Source: CALEAR01 sp035301485
GTDB lineage: Bacteria > Pseudomonadota > Gammaproteobacteria > Pseudomonadales > Alcanivoracaceae
NCBI GenBank assembly: GCA_035301485.1
Contig: DATGUF010000049.1
Span: 1-53,693 of the forward strand
Reading direction: 5' to 3'
DNA length: 53,693 nucleotides
Shown here: positions 7,528 through 15,202 of the stretch, one piece after another
Layout: the number at the start of each line of letters is the position of its first letter
Numbering within the stretch: the stretch's first letter is position 1
Program-made: the position numbers and the translations under genes
The notes under the pieces: generated by a model
What the model saw: the letters and a program-made list of their open reading frames with translations, nothing else
Databases searched by the model: none
What the model was told of the DNA's origin: nothing

Positions 7528-8154
7528 ATGGCTAGATACCTTGGTCCAAAATGTAAGCTTTCCCGTCGTGAAGGCACAGATTTATTCCTAAAGAGCGGCA
7601 TCCGCCCTTTAGAAGACAAATGTAAAGCAGATCAGCCTCCTGGTCAGGCAGCTGCTGGCCGTCGTATGACGCGTTTGTCTGAATACGGCACACAGCTTCG
7701 TGAGAAGCAAAAAGTACGCCGCATGTACGGTGTACTCGAAAAGCAATTCCGTAGCTACTACAAAAAAGCTGCACGAAGCAAAGGCGCAACCGGTGAAGTG
7801 TTGTTGCAATTGCTTGAAGGTCGTTTAGATAACGTTGTTTACCGTATGGGTTTTGGTTCTACACGTGCAGAAGCACGCCAGTTAGTGAGCCACAAAGCTA
7901 TTTTAGTAAACGGTAGCACTGTAAACGTAGCGTCCTACCAAGTTCGTGCAGGTGATGTTATTTCTGTTCGCGAAAAAGCTAAAAATCAGTTACGTGTTAA
8001 AGCTGCAATGGAGCTAGCACAACAGCGTGGTTTCGCGAGCTGGATTGAAGTTGATGACAGTAAGCTTGAGGGTACCTTTAAGGCATTACCTGAGCGTGGT
8101 GATCTACCAGCTGAAATTAACGAAAGCTTGATCGTTGAGCTCTATTCTAAGTAA
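7528..8154 (+). CDS. rpsD: 30S ribosomal protein S4 (uS4)
   Basis: This primary 16S rRNA binder and assembly initiator represses the alpha operon in E. coli by binding the rpsM leader. The 208-residue product begins MARYLGPKCKLSRREGTDL and has the S4 RNA-binding domain around GRLDNVVYRMGFGSTRAEAR (residues about 97-116). It lacks the zinc CxxC cluster of Gram-positive forms. It is two residues longer than the E. coli protein. Confidence 0.98.
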   Translation: MARYLGPKCKLSRREGTDLFLKSGIRPLEDKCKADQPPGQAAAGRRMTRLSEYGTQLREKQKVRRMYGVLEKQFRSYYKKAARSKGATGEVLLQLLEGRLDNVVYRMGFGSTRAEARQLVSHKAILVNGSTVNVASYQVRAGDVISVREKAKNQLRVKAAMELAQQRGFASWIEVDDSKLEGTFKALPERGDLPAEINESLIVELYSK

Positions 8155-8173
8155 TTTAACCTGAGGGAGCCCT

Positions 8174-9175
8174 ATGACTGCTGTGAACGACTTGCTCACG
8201 CCTCGCTCTATCGCTATTGATGCGATTAGCCCAACCCATGCGAAGGTTGTTTTGGAACCGCTAGAGCGCGGTTTTGGCCATACTTTGGGTACGGCACTGC
8301 GTCGCATTCTTCTTTCTAGTATGGAAGGTGCGGCTATTACCGAGGCCGAGATCGAAGGAGTGCAGCACGAATACTCCACCATAGACGGGATTCAAGAGGA
8401 TGTTATTAATATTCTCTTGAACCTAAAAGGTGTAGCTATCATTCTCAATGAGCGTGATTCAGCTACTGTGGAGATTAGCAAAAAAGGCGCTGGTGTTGTC
8501 ACAGCTGGTGATATCCAGGTTGACCACTCAGTGGAAATTGTTAATCCCGACCATGTGATTTGTAACATCACTGATGATGTGGAATTTAAAGCCACATTAA
8601 CCATCACAAAAGGTCGTGGTTTCGTGCCTGCAGATGCACGTTTAACTGACGAAGACGATACACGTGGCATTGGCCGTTTGGTTATTGATGCCAGCTACAG
8701 CCCTGTAGAACGTGTAGCGTATGTTGTTGAAGCGGCCCGTGTTGAGCAAAGAACGGACTTAGACAAGTTAGTAATTGATATTGAAACTAACGGTGCTATT
8801 GATCCTGAAGATGCTATCCGTGCTGCGGCAACCATCTTGAAAAAACAGATTTCTGTTTTTGTGGCGCTCGAAGAAGATGAGAAGCCAGAACCGAAGCCTG
8901 AAGAAGAAGAAGTTGATCCGGTATTACTACGTCCGGTAGACGATCTCGAATTAACGGTTCGTTCTGCTAACTGCCTCAAAGCGGAAAACATTTACTACAT
9001 CGGTGATCTAGTTCAACGCACGGAAGTTGAGTTGCTGAAAACCCCTAACTTGGGTAAAAAATCTCTTACCGAGATTAAAGATGTTTTAGCAACTAAAGGC
9101 TTGTCTCTTGGTATGCGCCTAGAGAACTGGCCACCTGAAAGTCTTCGTGACGATGATAGATTAATGGGCAGGTAA
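8174..9175 (+). CDS. rpoA: DNA-directed RNA polymerase subunit alpha
   Basis: Alpha dimerises to scaffold RNA polymerase and, through its C-terminal domain, contacts UP elements and activators. The 333 residues comprise the N-terminal domain (with RGFGHTLGTALRRILLSSM near residues 32-50), an acidic linker (EEDEKPEPKPEEEEVDP, about 236-252) and the alpha-CTD, which includes RSANCLKAENIYYIGDLVQR and LKTPNLGKKSLTEIKDVL. Ribosome-binding site GAGGGAG precedes the ATG. Confidence 0.99.
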   Translation: MTAVNDLLTPRSIAIDAISPTHAKVVLEPLERGFGHTLGTALRRILLSSMEGAAITEAEIEGVQHEYSTIDGIQEDVINILLNLKGVAIILNERDSATVEISKKGAGVVTAGDIQVDHSVEIVNPDHVICNITDDVEFKATLTITKGRGFVPADARLTDEDDTRGIGRLVIDASYSPVERVAYVVEAARVEQRTDLDKLVIDIETNGAIDPEDAIRAAATILKKQISVFVALEEDEKPEPKPEEEEVDPVLLRPVDDLELTVRSANCLKAENIYYIGDLVQRTEVELLKTPNLGKKSLTEIKDVLATKGLSLGMRLENWPPESLRDDDRLMGR

Positions 9176-9199
9176 TAAAACCTGCTTTTACAGATAAAA

Positions 9200-9218
9200 G
9201 GGCGCTGGTTAAGCGCCC
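9200..9218 (+). other. Hairpin between rpoA and rplQ
   Basis: GGGCGCT (9200-9206) pairs perfectly with AGCGCCC (9212-9218) over a 5-base loop. It is followed by AGTTTTG, a short T-run, so it could attenuate transcription partially or stabilise the rpoA 3' end. It lies in the 64-base spacer before rplQ. Confidence 0.5.
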
Positions 9219-9239
9219 AGTTTTGAAGGAAGTTTAATC

Positions 9240-9620
9240 ATGCGACATCGCAAAAGTGGCAGAAAATTAAACCGTACGAGCGCGCATCGCGATGCGATGT
9301 TCCGCAACATGGCAACCTCGCTTTTTGAGCATGGTGCTATTAAAACAACCTTACCTAAAGCTAAAGAGCTACGTCGTGTTGCTGAGCCGCTCATTACGCT
9401 CGCTAAAAACGACACTGTAGCAAATCGTCGCCTTGCTTTCGCAAGAACGCGCTCTGACGAGGCAGTAGGTATCTTGTTCAACGAGTTAGGACCACGCTAC
9501 AAAGAGCGCCCAGGTGGTTACCTGCGTGTTCTTAAGATGGGTTACCGTGCAGGTGACAACGCTCCAATGGCTTATGTTGAGCTAGTGGATCGTCCTGAAG
9601 CGGAAGACTCCGAAGAATAA
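9240..9620 (+). CDS. rplQ: 50S ribosomal protein L17 (bL17)
   Basis: Last gene of the alpha operon. The 126-residue protein begins MRHRKSGRKLNRTSAHRDAM, the family signature, and includes LFEHGAIKTTLPKAKELRR and the Gly-rich ERPGGYLRVLKMGYRAGDNA near the end. GAAGGAAG supplies the ribosome-binding site. A 12-bp terminator stem follows immediately. Confidence 0.98.
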   Translation: MRHRKSGRKLNRTSAHRDAMFRNMATSLFEHGAIKTTLPKAKELRRVAEPLITLAKNDTVANRRLAFARTRSDEAVGILFNELGPRYKERPGGYLRVLKMGYRAGDNAPMAYVELVDRPEAEDSEE

Positions 9621-9622
9621 AG

Positions 9623-9653
9623 AAAAAGCCGGTTGAAAAACCGGCTTTTTTTA
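9623..9653. terminator. Bidirectional rho-independent terminator, rplQ/uvrA
   Basis: A 12-bp perfect stem (9623-9634 with 9639-9650) closes on a GAAA tetraloop. It has an A-run on the left and a T-run on the right, so it can terminate both the + strand alpha operon and the - strand uvrA gene. Confidence 0.95.
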
Positions 9654-9662
9654 TGCCTTTTG

Positions 9663-12485
9663 TTACAACCAATCCTTTAAGTAACGCCCTGTGTGGCTTT
9701 CACTGTTAGCCGCAATCTCTTCTGGGCTTCCTGCAGCAATAATATGGCCGCCTCCTGATCCACCTTCTGGGCCAAGATCTACAATCCAATCAGCGGTTTT
9801 AATCACATCTAAGTTATGCTCGATTACCACAATGGTATTGCCTTGCTCCCGTAGGCGGAACAAGACACTTAAGAGTTGGCGAATGTCATGGAAGTGCAGC
9901 CCTGTAGTAGGCTCATCAAGGATATAGAGTGTTTTGCCTGTATCACGCTTGGAAAGTTCGCGCGCAAGTTTGATGCGCTGTGCCTCACCGCCCGATAAAG
10001 TGGTGGCTGCTTGCCCTAAGGTAATGTAGCTAAGGCCAACATCTATTAGGGTTCTTAAACGTCGCGCTAATGCGGGAATAGCAGCAAAAAATTCTTCTGC
10101 CTCTTCCACTGTCATGGCCAGCACTTCGTGGATGTTTTTGCCTTTATAGAGCACTTCTAGTGTTTCACGGTTGTAGCGCATGCCTTTACATATTTCACAA
10201 GGCACGTAAATATCAGCAAGGAAGTGCATTTCAACTTTGATAACCCCATCCCCTTGGCATGCTTCGCAGCGTCCGCCGCGCACGTTAAAGCTGAATCGGC
10301 CAGGCTTGTAGCCACGCGCGCGTGCCTCTTGTGTGCCGGCGAAAAGTTCACGAATAGAAGTAAACAAGCCGGTGTAAGTGGCAGGGTTCGACCTAGGTGT
10401 ACGGCCAATGGGGCTTTGATCAATGTCGATGACTTTATCGTAGTGCTCCAACCCTGTGATCTTTTCATAGGGGGCGGCTTTTAACGTGGTGGCACGATTT
10501 AGCGCTGTAGCTGCAATAGGGTAGAGGGTTTGGTTGATGAGGGTGGATTTACCAGAGCCTGATACTCCCGTTACGCATGTAAATAAACCAACAGGGAGGT
10601 TTAACTCCACATTTTGTAGGTTGTTACCTGAAGCTCCCTGCAGTGTGAGCCACTGGTCGCTAGGCGCCAAACGTTGTGTTGGCACAGCAATTTCTTCAAT
10701 GCCAGACAAATACTTCCCTGTAAGCGACTTCTCATTGGCTAGAATGTCTTCGATGGTGCCCGTTGCTACTACTTCACCACCATGGCGCCCAGCACCTGGG
10801 CCGATATCAACAATAAAATCAGCATTGCGCATAGCGTCTTCATCGTGCTCCACCACAATGACAGTGTTGCCGAGATCTCGCAGGTGAATGAGAGTATCTA
10901 ATAAACGCTGGTTGTCGCGCTGGTGCAAACCAATGGAGGGTTCGTCGAGCACATACATGACACCCACTAGCCCCGCGCCAATTTGTGAGGCGAGACGAAT
11001 TCGTTGCGCTTCTCCGCCAGATAAAGTTTCTGCATTGCGGCTGAGGTTTAAGTAATTGAGCCCTACGTTAACTAAAAACTCTAAGCGATCTCGAATTTCT
11101 TTTAAGATTTTTTCGGCAATTTCTCCTTTGTGGCCAGGGAGAACCAAAGCACTGAAGTAAGCAAAGGCGTCACCAATGGGTAACTCCACGAGCTCTGGCA
11201 AAGACCGATCGTCAATAAACACATGGCGCGCTGATTCTTTTAACCTAGAGCCAGAACAACTTGGGCAGGTGGAATGGCTAAGGTACTTAGCTAAGTCCTC
11301 TCGTACGGCTTCAGATTCCGTTTCACGATATCTGCGCTCCATATTGGGTAGAACACCTTCGAAAGGATGGTGTCGCACCGCTATTTCGCCTTTGTCGTTC
11401 AAATAGCGGAAGGCCACTTTTTCTTTGTCGGTACCGTATAAAATGGCATTGCGCACTTCATCGCTTAATTCATTAAATGGCGTATCGATGTCGAAGTTCA
11501 AATGGTTTGCCAGGGCTTGTAGTAGCTGGAAGTAGTAAACGTTACGCTTGTCCCAACCTCGAATTGCTCCTGCTGCTAGCCCAGCATGTGGGTTAACAAT
11601 GACTTTGTCGGCATCAAAAAACTGCTTTTGGCCTAAGCCATCACAACTAGGGCAGGCACCGGCGGGGTTATTAAAAGAAAAGAGCCTTGGCTCTAATTCG
11701 TTTAGGCTGTAGCCACACTGTGCACAGGCAAAACGAGCTGAAAACACCAACTCTTCCACATTTTCTTCGCCTGCCATGGGGGCAATCAAGGCAATGCCAT
11801 CGGCAAGTTCGAGGGCGGTTTCAAAGGATTCCGCAAGGCGGTTTTGCATTTCATCGCGCACCTTGAATCTATCTATTACCACCTCAATGGTGTGCTTTTT
11901 GTTTTTGTCTAGCGTGGGGGTGTCATCAAGATCGGTAAGGATGCCGTTGATGCGTGCACGAATAAAACCATGGGCGCGCAACTGCTCTAGTTTGTGTAAA
12001 TGCTCACCGCGTTTTTCTTGAATAACAGGGGCGAGAAGCATGAGTTTGCTGCCTTCAGGTAAAGCCAACACTTGGTCAACCATTTGGCTGATAGTTTGCG
12101 CTGCTAAAGGTAAGTCGTGATGGGGGCAGCGAGGCTCGCCCGCGCGGGCAAATAAAAGGCGCAAGTAATCATATATTTCGGTAATAGTGCCCACTGTAGA
12201 GCGCGGGTTGTGGCTTGTGGATTTTTGCTCAATAGAGATAGCAGGGGAAAGCCCTTCGATTAAATCCACATCAGGCTTCTCCATCATTGATAAAAACTGC
12301 CGTGCATAAGTGGATAAAGATTCCACATAGCGGCGTTGGCCCTCAGCATAAAGTGTATCGAACGCTAGGGAAGATTTTCCTGAACCAGATAGCCCTGTGA
12401 TAACCACAAGCGTGTTGCGTGGGATGTCTAAATCGATGTTTTTTAAATTGTGAGTTCTTGCACCGCGTACTGAAATGGTCTTCAT
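9663..12485 (-). CDS. uvrA: Excinuclease ABC subunit A
   Basis: This damage-recognition ATPase of nucleotide excision repair loads UvrB onto distorted DNA. The 940-residue product has two ABC modules. The first has Walker A GLSGSGKSS near residue 31 and signature LSGGEAQRIRLASQIG near 490. The second has Walker A GVSGSGKST near 640 and signature LSGGEAQRIKLARELS near 830. Two zinc sites are visible as CxxC pairs (CAQCGYSLNE...CPSC, and CEACQGDG...CEIC). Length and motifs match the family. It is divergent from ssb, as in E. coli, but across a 463-base gap without an obvious LexA box. Confidence 0.99.
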   Translation of the reverse strand: MKTISVRGARTHNLKNIDLDIPRNTLVVITGLSGSGKSSLAFDTLYAEGQRRYVESLSTYARQFLSMMEKPDVDLIEGLSPAISIEQKSTSHNPRSTVGTITEIYDYLRLLFARAGEPRCPHHDLPLAAQTISQMVDQVLALPEGSKLMLLAPVIQEKRGEHLHKLEQLRAHGFIRARINGILTDLDDTPTLDKNKKHTIEVVIDRFKVRDEMQNRLAESFETALELADGIALIAPMAGEENVEELVFSARFACAQCGYSLNELEPRLFSFNNPAGACPSCDGLGQKQFFDADKVIVNPHAGLAAGAIRGWDKRNVYYFQLLQALANHLNFDIDTPFNELSDEVRNAILYGTDKEKVAFRYLNDKGEIAVRHHPFEGVLPNMERRYRETESEAVREDLAKYLSHSTCPSCSGSRLKESARHVFIDDRSLPELVELPIGDAFAYFSALVLPGHKGEIAEKILKEIRDRLEFLVNVGLNYLNLSRNAETLSGGEAQRIRLASQIGAGLVGVMYVLDEPSIGLHQRDNQRLLDTLIHLRDLGNTVIVVEHDEDAMRNADFIVDIGPGAGRHGGEVVATGTIEDILANEKSLTGKYLSGIEEIAVPTQRLAPSDQWLTLQGASGNNLQNVELNLPVGLFTCVTGVSGSGKSTLINQTLYPIAATALNRATTLKAAPYEKITGLEHYDKVIDIDQSPIGRTPRSNPATYTGLFTSIRELFAGTQEARARGYKPGRFSFNVRGGRCEACQGDGVIKVEMHFLADIYVPCEICKGMRYNRETLEVLYKGKNIHEVLAMTVEEAEEFFAAIPALARRLRTLIDVGLSYITLGQAATTLSGGEAQRIKLARELSKRDTGKTLYILDEPTTGLHFHDIRQLLSVLFRLREQGNTIVVIEHNLDVIKTADWIVDLGPEGGSGGGHIIAAGSPEEIAANSESHTGRYLKDWL

Positions 12486-12948
12486 GTAAATAATATGTGC
12501 TCGCTAAGAATAATAGAGGTGGTGTATGTTCACACTAGGTGACGACGCCGTACACGCGGCTATTCTACAGTAGCCGAGAGAACGGTAAGAAAATAATAAG
12601 TATGTGTGTTTGGTTTTTAACACAGAAATGGTCGCGTTTTCTCGCATGATTAAATAACACCATAAAGCGTAGAGTGTACGTTAGAATGGTGCAGCTGATA
12701 AGCGTCATTAAATAGCTTGGCCTCTTGAATGAGGTGTTTTGCCTGAACGCTGTATTTATTACGCACTTGGCATGTTTGCCTTGGTGTGTGTTCTGTTACA
12801 CTGTTGCGCAAGTGATTTTATGCTTTTCTGTTCATCACCACCTTTGCTGACATTAGCAATAGGCAGAGGCTGATGATTATTTTTAAAAATTACATTAAGA
12901 CTAGATGAACTGATACAGAGCGCTTAGTGCAATATAGGAGAATTTAAT
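12486..12948. promoter_or_regulatory. uvrA-ssb divergent intergenic region
   Basis: These 463 bases hold no convincing gene. They must carry the uvrA (-) and ssb (+) promoters. No CTGT-N8-ACAG LexA palindrome was found by eye. The nearest, CTGTATTTATTACGCA at 12750, matches only one half-site. An AT-rich stretch around 12870-12900 precedes ssb. In Pseudomonas a transporter gene often lies between uvrA and ssb, but no remnant is recognisable here. Confidence 0.5.
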
Positions 12949-13440
12949 ATGTCACGTGGTGTGAACAAGGTTATTTTGATTGGTAATTTGGGGCAAGACC
13001 CTGATGTAAGAGTAATGCCTAGCGGTGGCAGTGTAGCAAATATTAGTGTGGCTACGAGCGAAACCTGGACAGATCGTAACACTGGCCAAAAGCAAGAGCG
13101 TACAGAGTGGCACCGCGTGGTGTTTTTTAACCGCTTAGCAGAAATTGTTGGCCAATATTTACGCAAGGGTAGCAAGGTGTACGTTGAAGGCAGTATTCGT
13201 ACACGTAAATGGCAAGGGCAAGATGGCCAAGATCGCTACACAACAGAAATTGTAGCCAACGAAATGCAAATGCTTGATAGCCGCGGTGGTGGCGGTGCAC
13301 CAGAAGGTGGTTACGATGATTATGCTGCTCAGCAGCAACAAGCGCCGCAGCAACAACGTCAAGCTCCTCAGCCAGCAGCTCCTCAGCCTGCTGCGCCCGC
13401 TCCAGCATCAATGGATTTTGATGACGACGTACCCTTCTAA
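12949..13440 (+). CDS. ssb: Single-stranded DNA-binding protein
   Basis: SSB coats single-stranded DNA as a tetramer during replication, recombination and repair. The 163 residues contain the OB-fold (about 1-110: MSRGVNKVILIGNLGQDPDV, RTEWHRVVFFNRLAEIVGQY, KGSKVYVEGSIRTRKW). A Gln/Pro/Ala-rich linker follows (about 125-153). The acidic tip MDFDDDVPF recruits partner proteins. Ribosome-binding site AGGAGA precedes the ATG at 12949, and a hairpin follows. Confidence 0.99.
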   Translation: MSRGVNKVILIGNLGQDPDVRVMPSGGSVANISVATSETWTDRNTGQKQERTEWHRVVFFNRLAEIVGQYLRKGSKVYVEGSIRTRKWQGQDGQDRYTTEIVANEMQMLDSRGGGGAPEGGYDDYAAQQQQAPQQQRQAPQPAAPQPAAPAPASMDFDDDVPF

Positions 13441-13477
13441 AAAGTAAGGTTGTGTGACCTAGTTAAATTGAGAATTA

Positions 13478-13503
13478 GCCCAAGCAACATTGCTTGGGCG
13501 TTT
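13478..13503 (+). terminator. Terminator after ssb
   Basis: GCCCAAGCAA (13478-13487) pairs with TTGCTTGGGC (13490-13499), about nine stable pairs with a 4-base loop. It is followed by the short tail GTTTC. The T-run is weak, so read-through into gspN is possible. Confidence 0.7.
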
Positions 13504-13521
13504 CAAAGGTGAAGTTTAAAG

Positions 13522-14238
13522 ATGCCAAAATCTTGGTTAATGGTCACAGTATTCTTATTAAGCGTTTTAGTGTTCACGTTAATTACCATGCCTGCAAAAA
13601 TGTTTTTTGGCCAACAACAAACGTTGATGGTGGGGGGCAAGCAATTGCTCATCCATGATGTGTCTGGGCGTGCATTGAACGGTCAAGCAAGATGGCAATG
13701 GGCAACAGAGCAAGGCACTCTTTCTTGGCGTCTTGCTCGTAAAGGCTTGGTGCCGGGCGTAATGGCCGAGGTGAAGGGGGCAATGATAAAAGCCTCCGCT
13801 TGGTTCACGGCAACACCTGCAAAACGTGTCACGATAAAAGATTTAAATTTAAACGTGAATGTGGATACTATGAGTGCTTTGCTCGAACTTGATGCAGGTG
13901 GTGCAACAGGTGCTGTTAGTGGCGTAGTAGCAAAAGCTAACATCAGCCCTGCAGGGCCTTGGTCTGCCACAGGTAAATTAGATTACTCAGGTGGTGATAT
14001 TTATTGGCCGGGAGGAAGCGCCAAAGTAGAGCCGCTGGAATTGCATCTAGAAGACGGAGAGGCAGGTGAAATAGCAGCTTTGCTTCACACGCGCGCTAGT
14101 ACAGCTGCGCTAATGAACGGGGAATTTTCTAAAGAGGGTTTCTCTTGGACTGTCTATCGCCGCTGGGCAAAAATATTGGGAATGAGCCAAGGTGGCAATG
14201 AAGACGCTGAGGTATTCAAAGTGAGTGACACGTGGTAG
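13522..14238 (+). CDS. gspN: Type II secretion system protein N (GspN-like)
   Basis: This inner-membrane protein with a periplasmic domain is an accessory of the type II secreton. The 238 residues begin with one membrane segment (VTVFLLSVLVFTLITMPAKM, about 8-27), followed by a beta-rich domain including VSGRALNGQARW, the 'GTLW.G'-like element near residue 50. Function is inferred from this weak family resemblance plus its position directly ahead of gspC and gspD. No catalytic residues are expected. Ribosome-binding site GGTGAAG precedes the ATG. Confidence 0.75.
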   Translation: MPKSWLMVTVFLLSVLVFTLITMPAKMFFGQQQTLMVGGKQLLIHDVSGRALNGQARWQWATEQGTLSWRLARKGLVPGVMAEVKGAMIKASAWFTATPAKRVTIKDLNLNVNVDTMSALLELDAGGATGAVSGVVAKANISPAGPWSATGKLDYSGGDIYWPGGSAKVEPLELHLEDGEAGEIAALLHTRASTAALMNGEFSKEGFSWTVYRRWAKILGMSQGGNEDAEVFKVSDTW

Positions 14239-14269
14239 AGCTTGGTTGCTCACTAGTTAAGAGGCTGCT

Positions 14270-15190
14270 GTGTTAAAAAAAATAAATAAAACGACACGGA
14301 TATTGCTAGTGCTAGCCCTGTTAGTCGTGCTTGCTAAGTTATTAGTGGATACTTTTTGGCTGTCGGTATGGGGGCCAACAAATACCCCAGTAAGTACAGA
14401 AGGGTTGTTGCATGTAGAGCGCGTCGCTACTGACAGTACCCAAAAAATATCTCCCCAACAGCTTGAGCAATGGCATTTTTTTGGTGAAGTGGCTATAGAG
14501 GAAGATTCACCGGCCGAGCCGGTGGTTACGGATGCACCAGATACTCGGTTAAACCTCGAATTAGTGGGCGTGTTTGCGCATGCCGATGAAAAACAAGCCG
14601 CAGCTATTATTTTAGAAAAAGGCAAAACAGCTGAACTCTACCGCATTGGTGCAAAGCTTTCTGGCAGCAATGCAGAGCTAACGAATGTTTTTGCAGACAG
14701 GATTATTTTGCTGCACCGCGGTAAGCACGAAACCTTGCGCATGAAAAAACCTGAGTTTGATGATGATGCATTTGTGCCTTCCACAACAGAAGTGGGAAGG
14801 TCGCCTTCGGTTGCGCAAACAAGGCGTGATAGAAGGCGTGTGTCGCCTAATACCAGCGTGCCAGATGAAAGCGTTGCCTCATCTGAGAATGCTTTTGTGA
14901 TACCGGGTGATACGCGCGAAGAACAGCGCGATTTGATTATTAAGGAACTTGGCTTAGAAGCTGTATCAGCTGATGAAGCTGCAGGTTATGTGATTGGTTC
15001 TTCTGCGCCGGCAGCATTGATAGGTGCGGTTGGGCTACGTAGAGGTGACAAAATAGTATCAGTGAATGGGCAAGGTTTAGGTGAAGAGCAAACCGACTTA
15101 GCCGTTCTTGAAGATGTGATGGTGTCGGGTGCAGCCACAATAGAAGTGGAGCGCGGCACACGTCGATTTATAGTTAATTATCCGCCATAG
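14270..15190 (+). CDS. gspC: Type II secretion system protein C (GspC)
   Basis: GspC links the inner-membrane platform to the secretin by its periplasmic HR domain. The 306-residue product starts at a GTG (14270), with GAGGCTG ahead. It has one membrane segment (TRILLVLALLVVLAKLLV, about 8-25) and an HR domain near residues 95-160 (LELVGVFAHADEKQAAAIIL...YRIGAKL). A basic low-complexity linker follows. The C-terminal PDZ-like domain (about 225-306) contains GLRRGDKIVSVNGQGL. It precedes gspD by 12 bases and is probably co-transcribed with it. Confidence 0.92.
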   Translation: MLKKINKTTRILLVLALLVVLAKLLVDTFWLSVWGPTNTPVSTEGLLHVERVATDSTQKISPQQLEQWHFFGEVAIEEDSPAEPVVTDAPDTRLNLELVGVFAHADEKQAAAIILEKGKTAELYRIGAKLSGSNAELTNVFADRIILLHRGKHETLRMKKPEFDDDAFVPSTTEVGRSPSVAQTRRDRRRVSPNTSVPDESVASSENAFVIPGDTREEQRDLIIKELGLEAVSADEAAGYVIGSSAPAALIGAVGLRRGDKIVSVNGQGLGEEQTDLAVLEDVMVSGAATIEVERGTRRFIVNYPP

Positions 15191-15202
15191 GCTGTTGTAA
15201 AA

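Noticed and set aside
12750..12765. CTGTATTTATTACGCA as an SOS box before ssb
   Set aside because: Only the left half matches; nine of sixteen positions agree and the ACAG half is missing.
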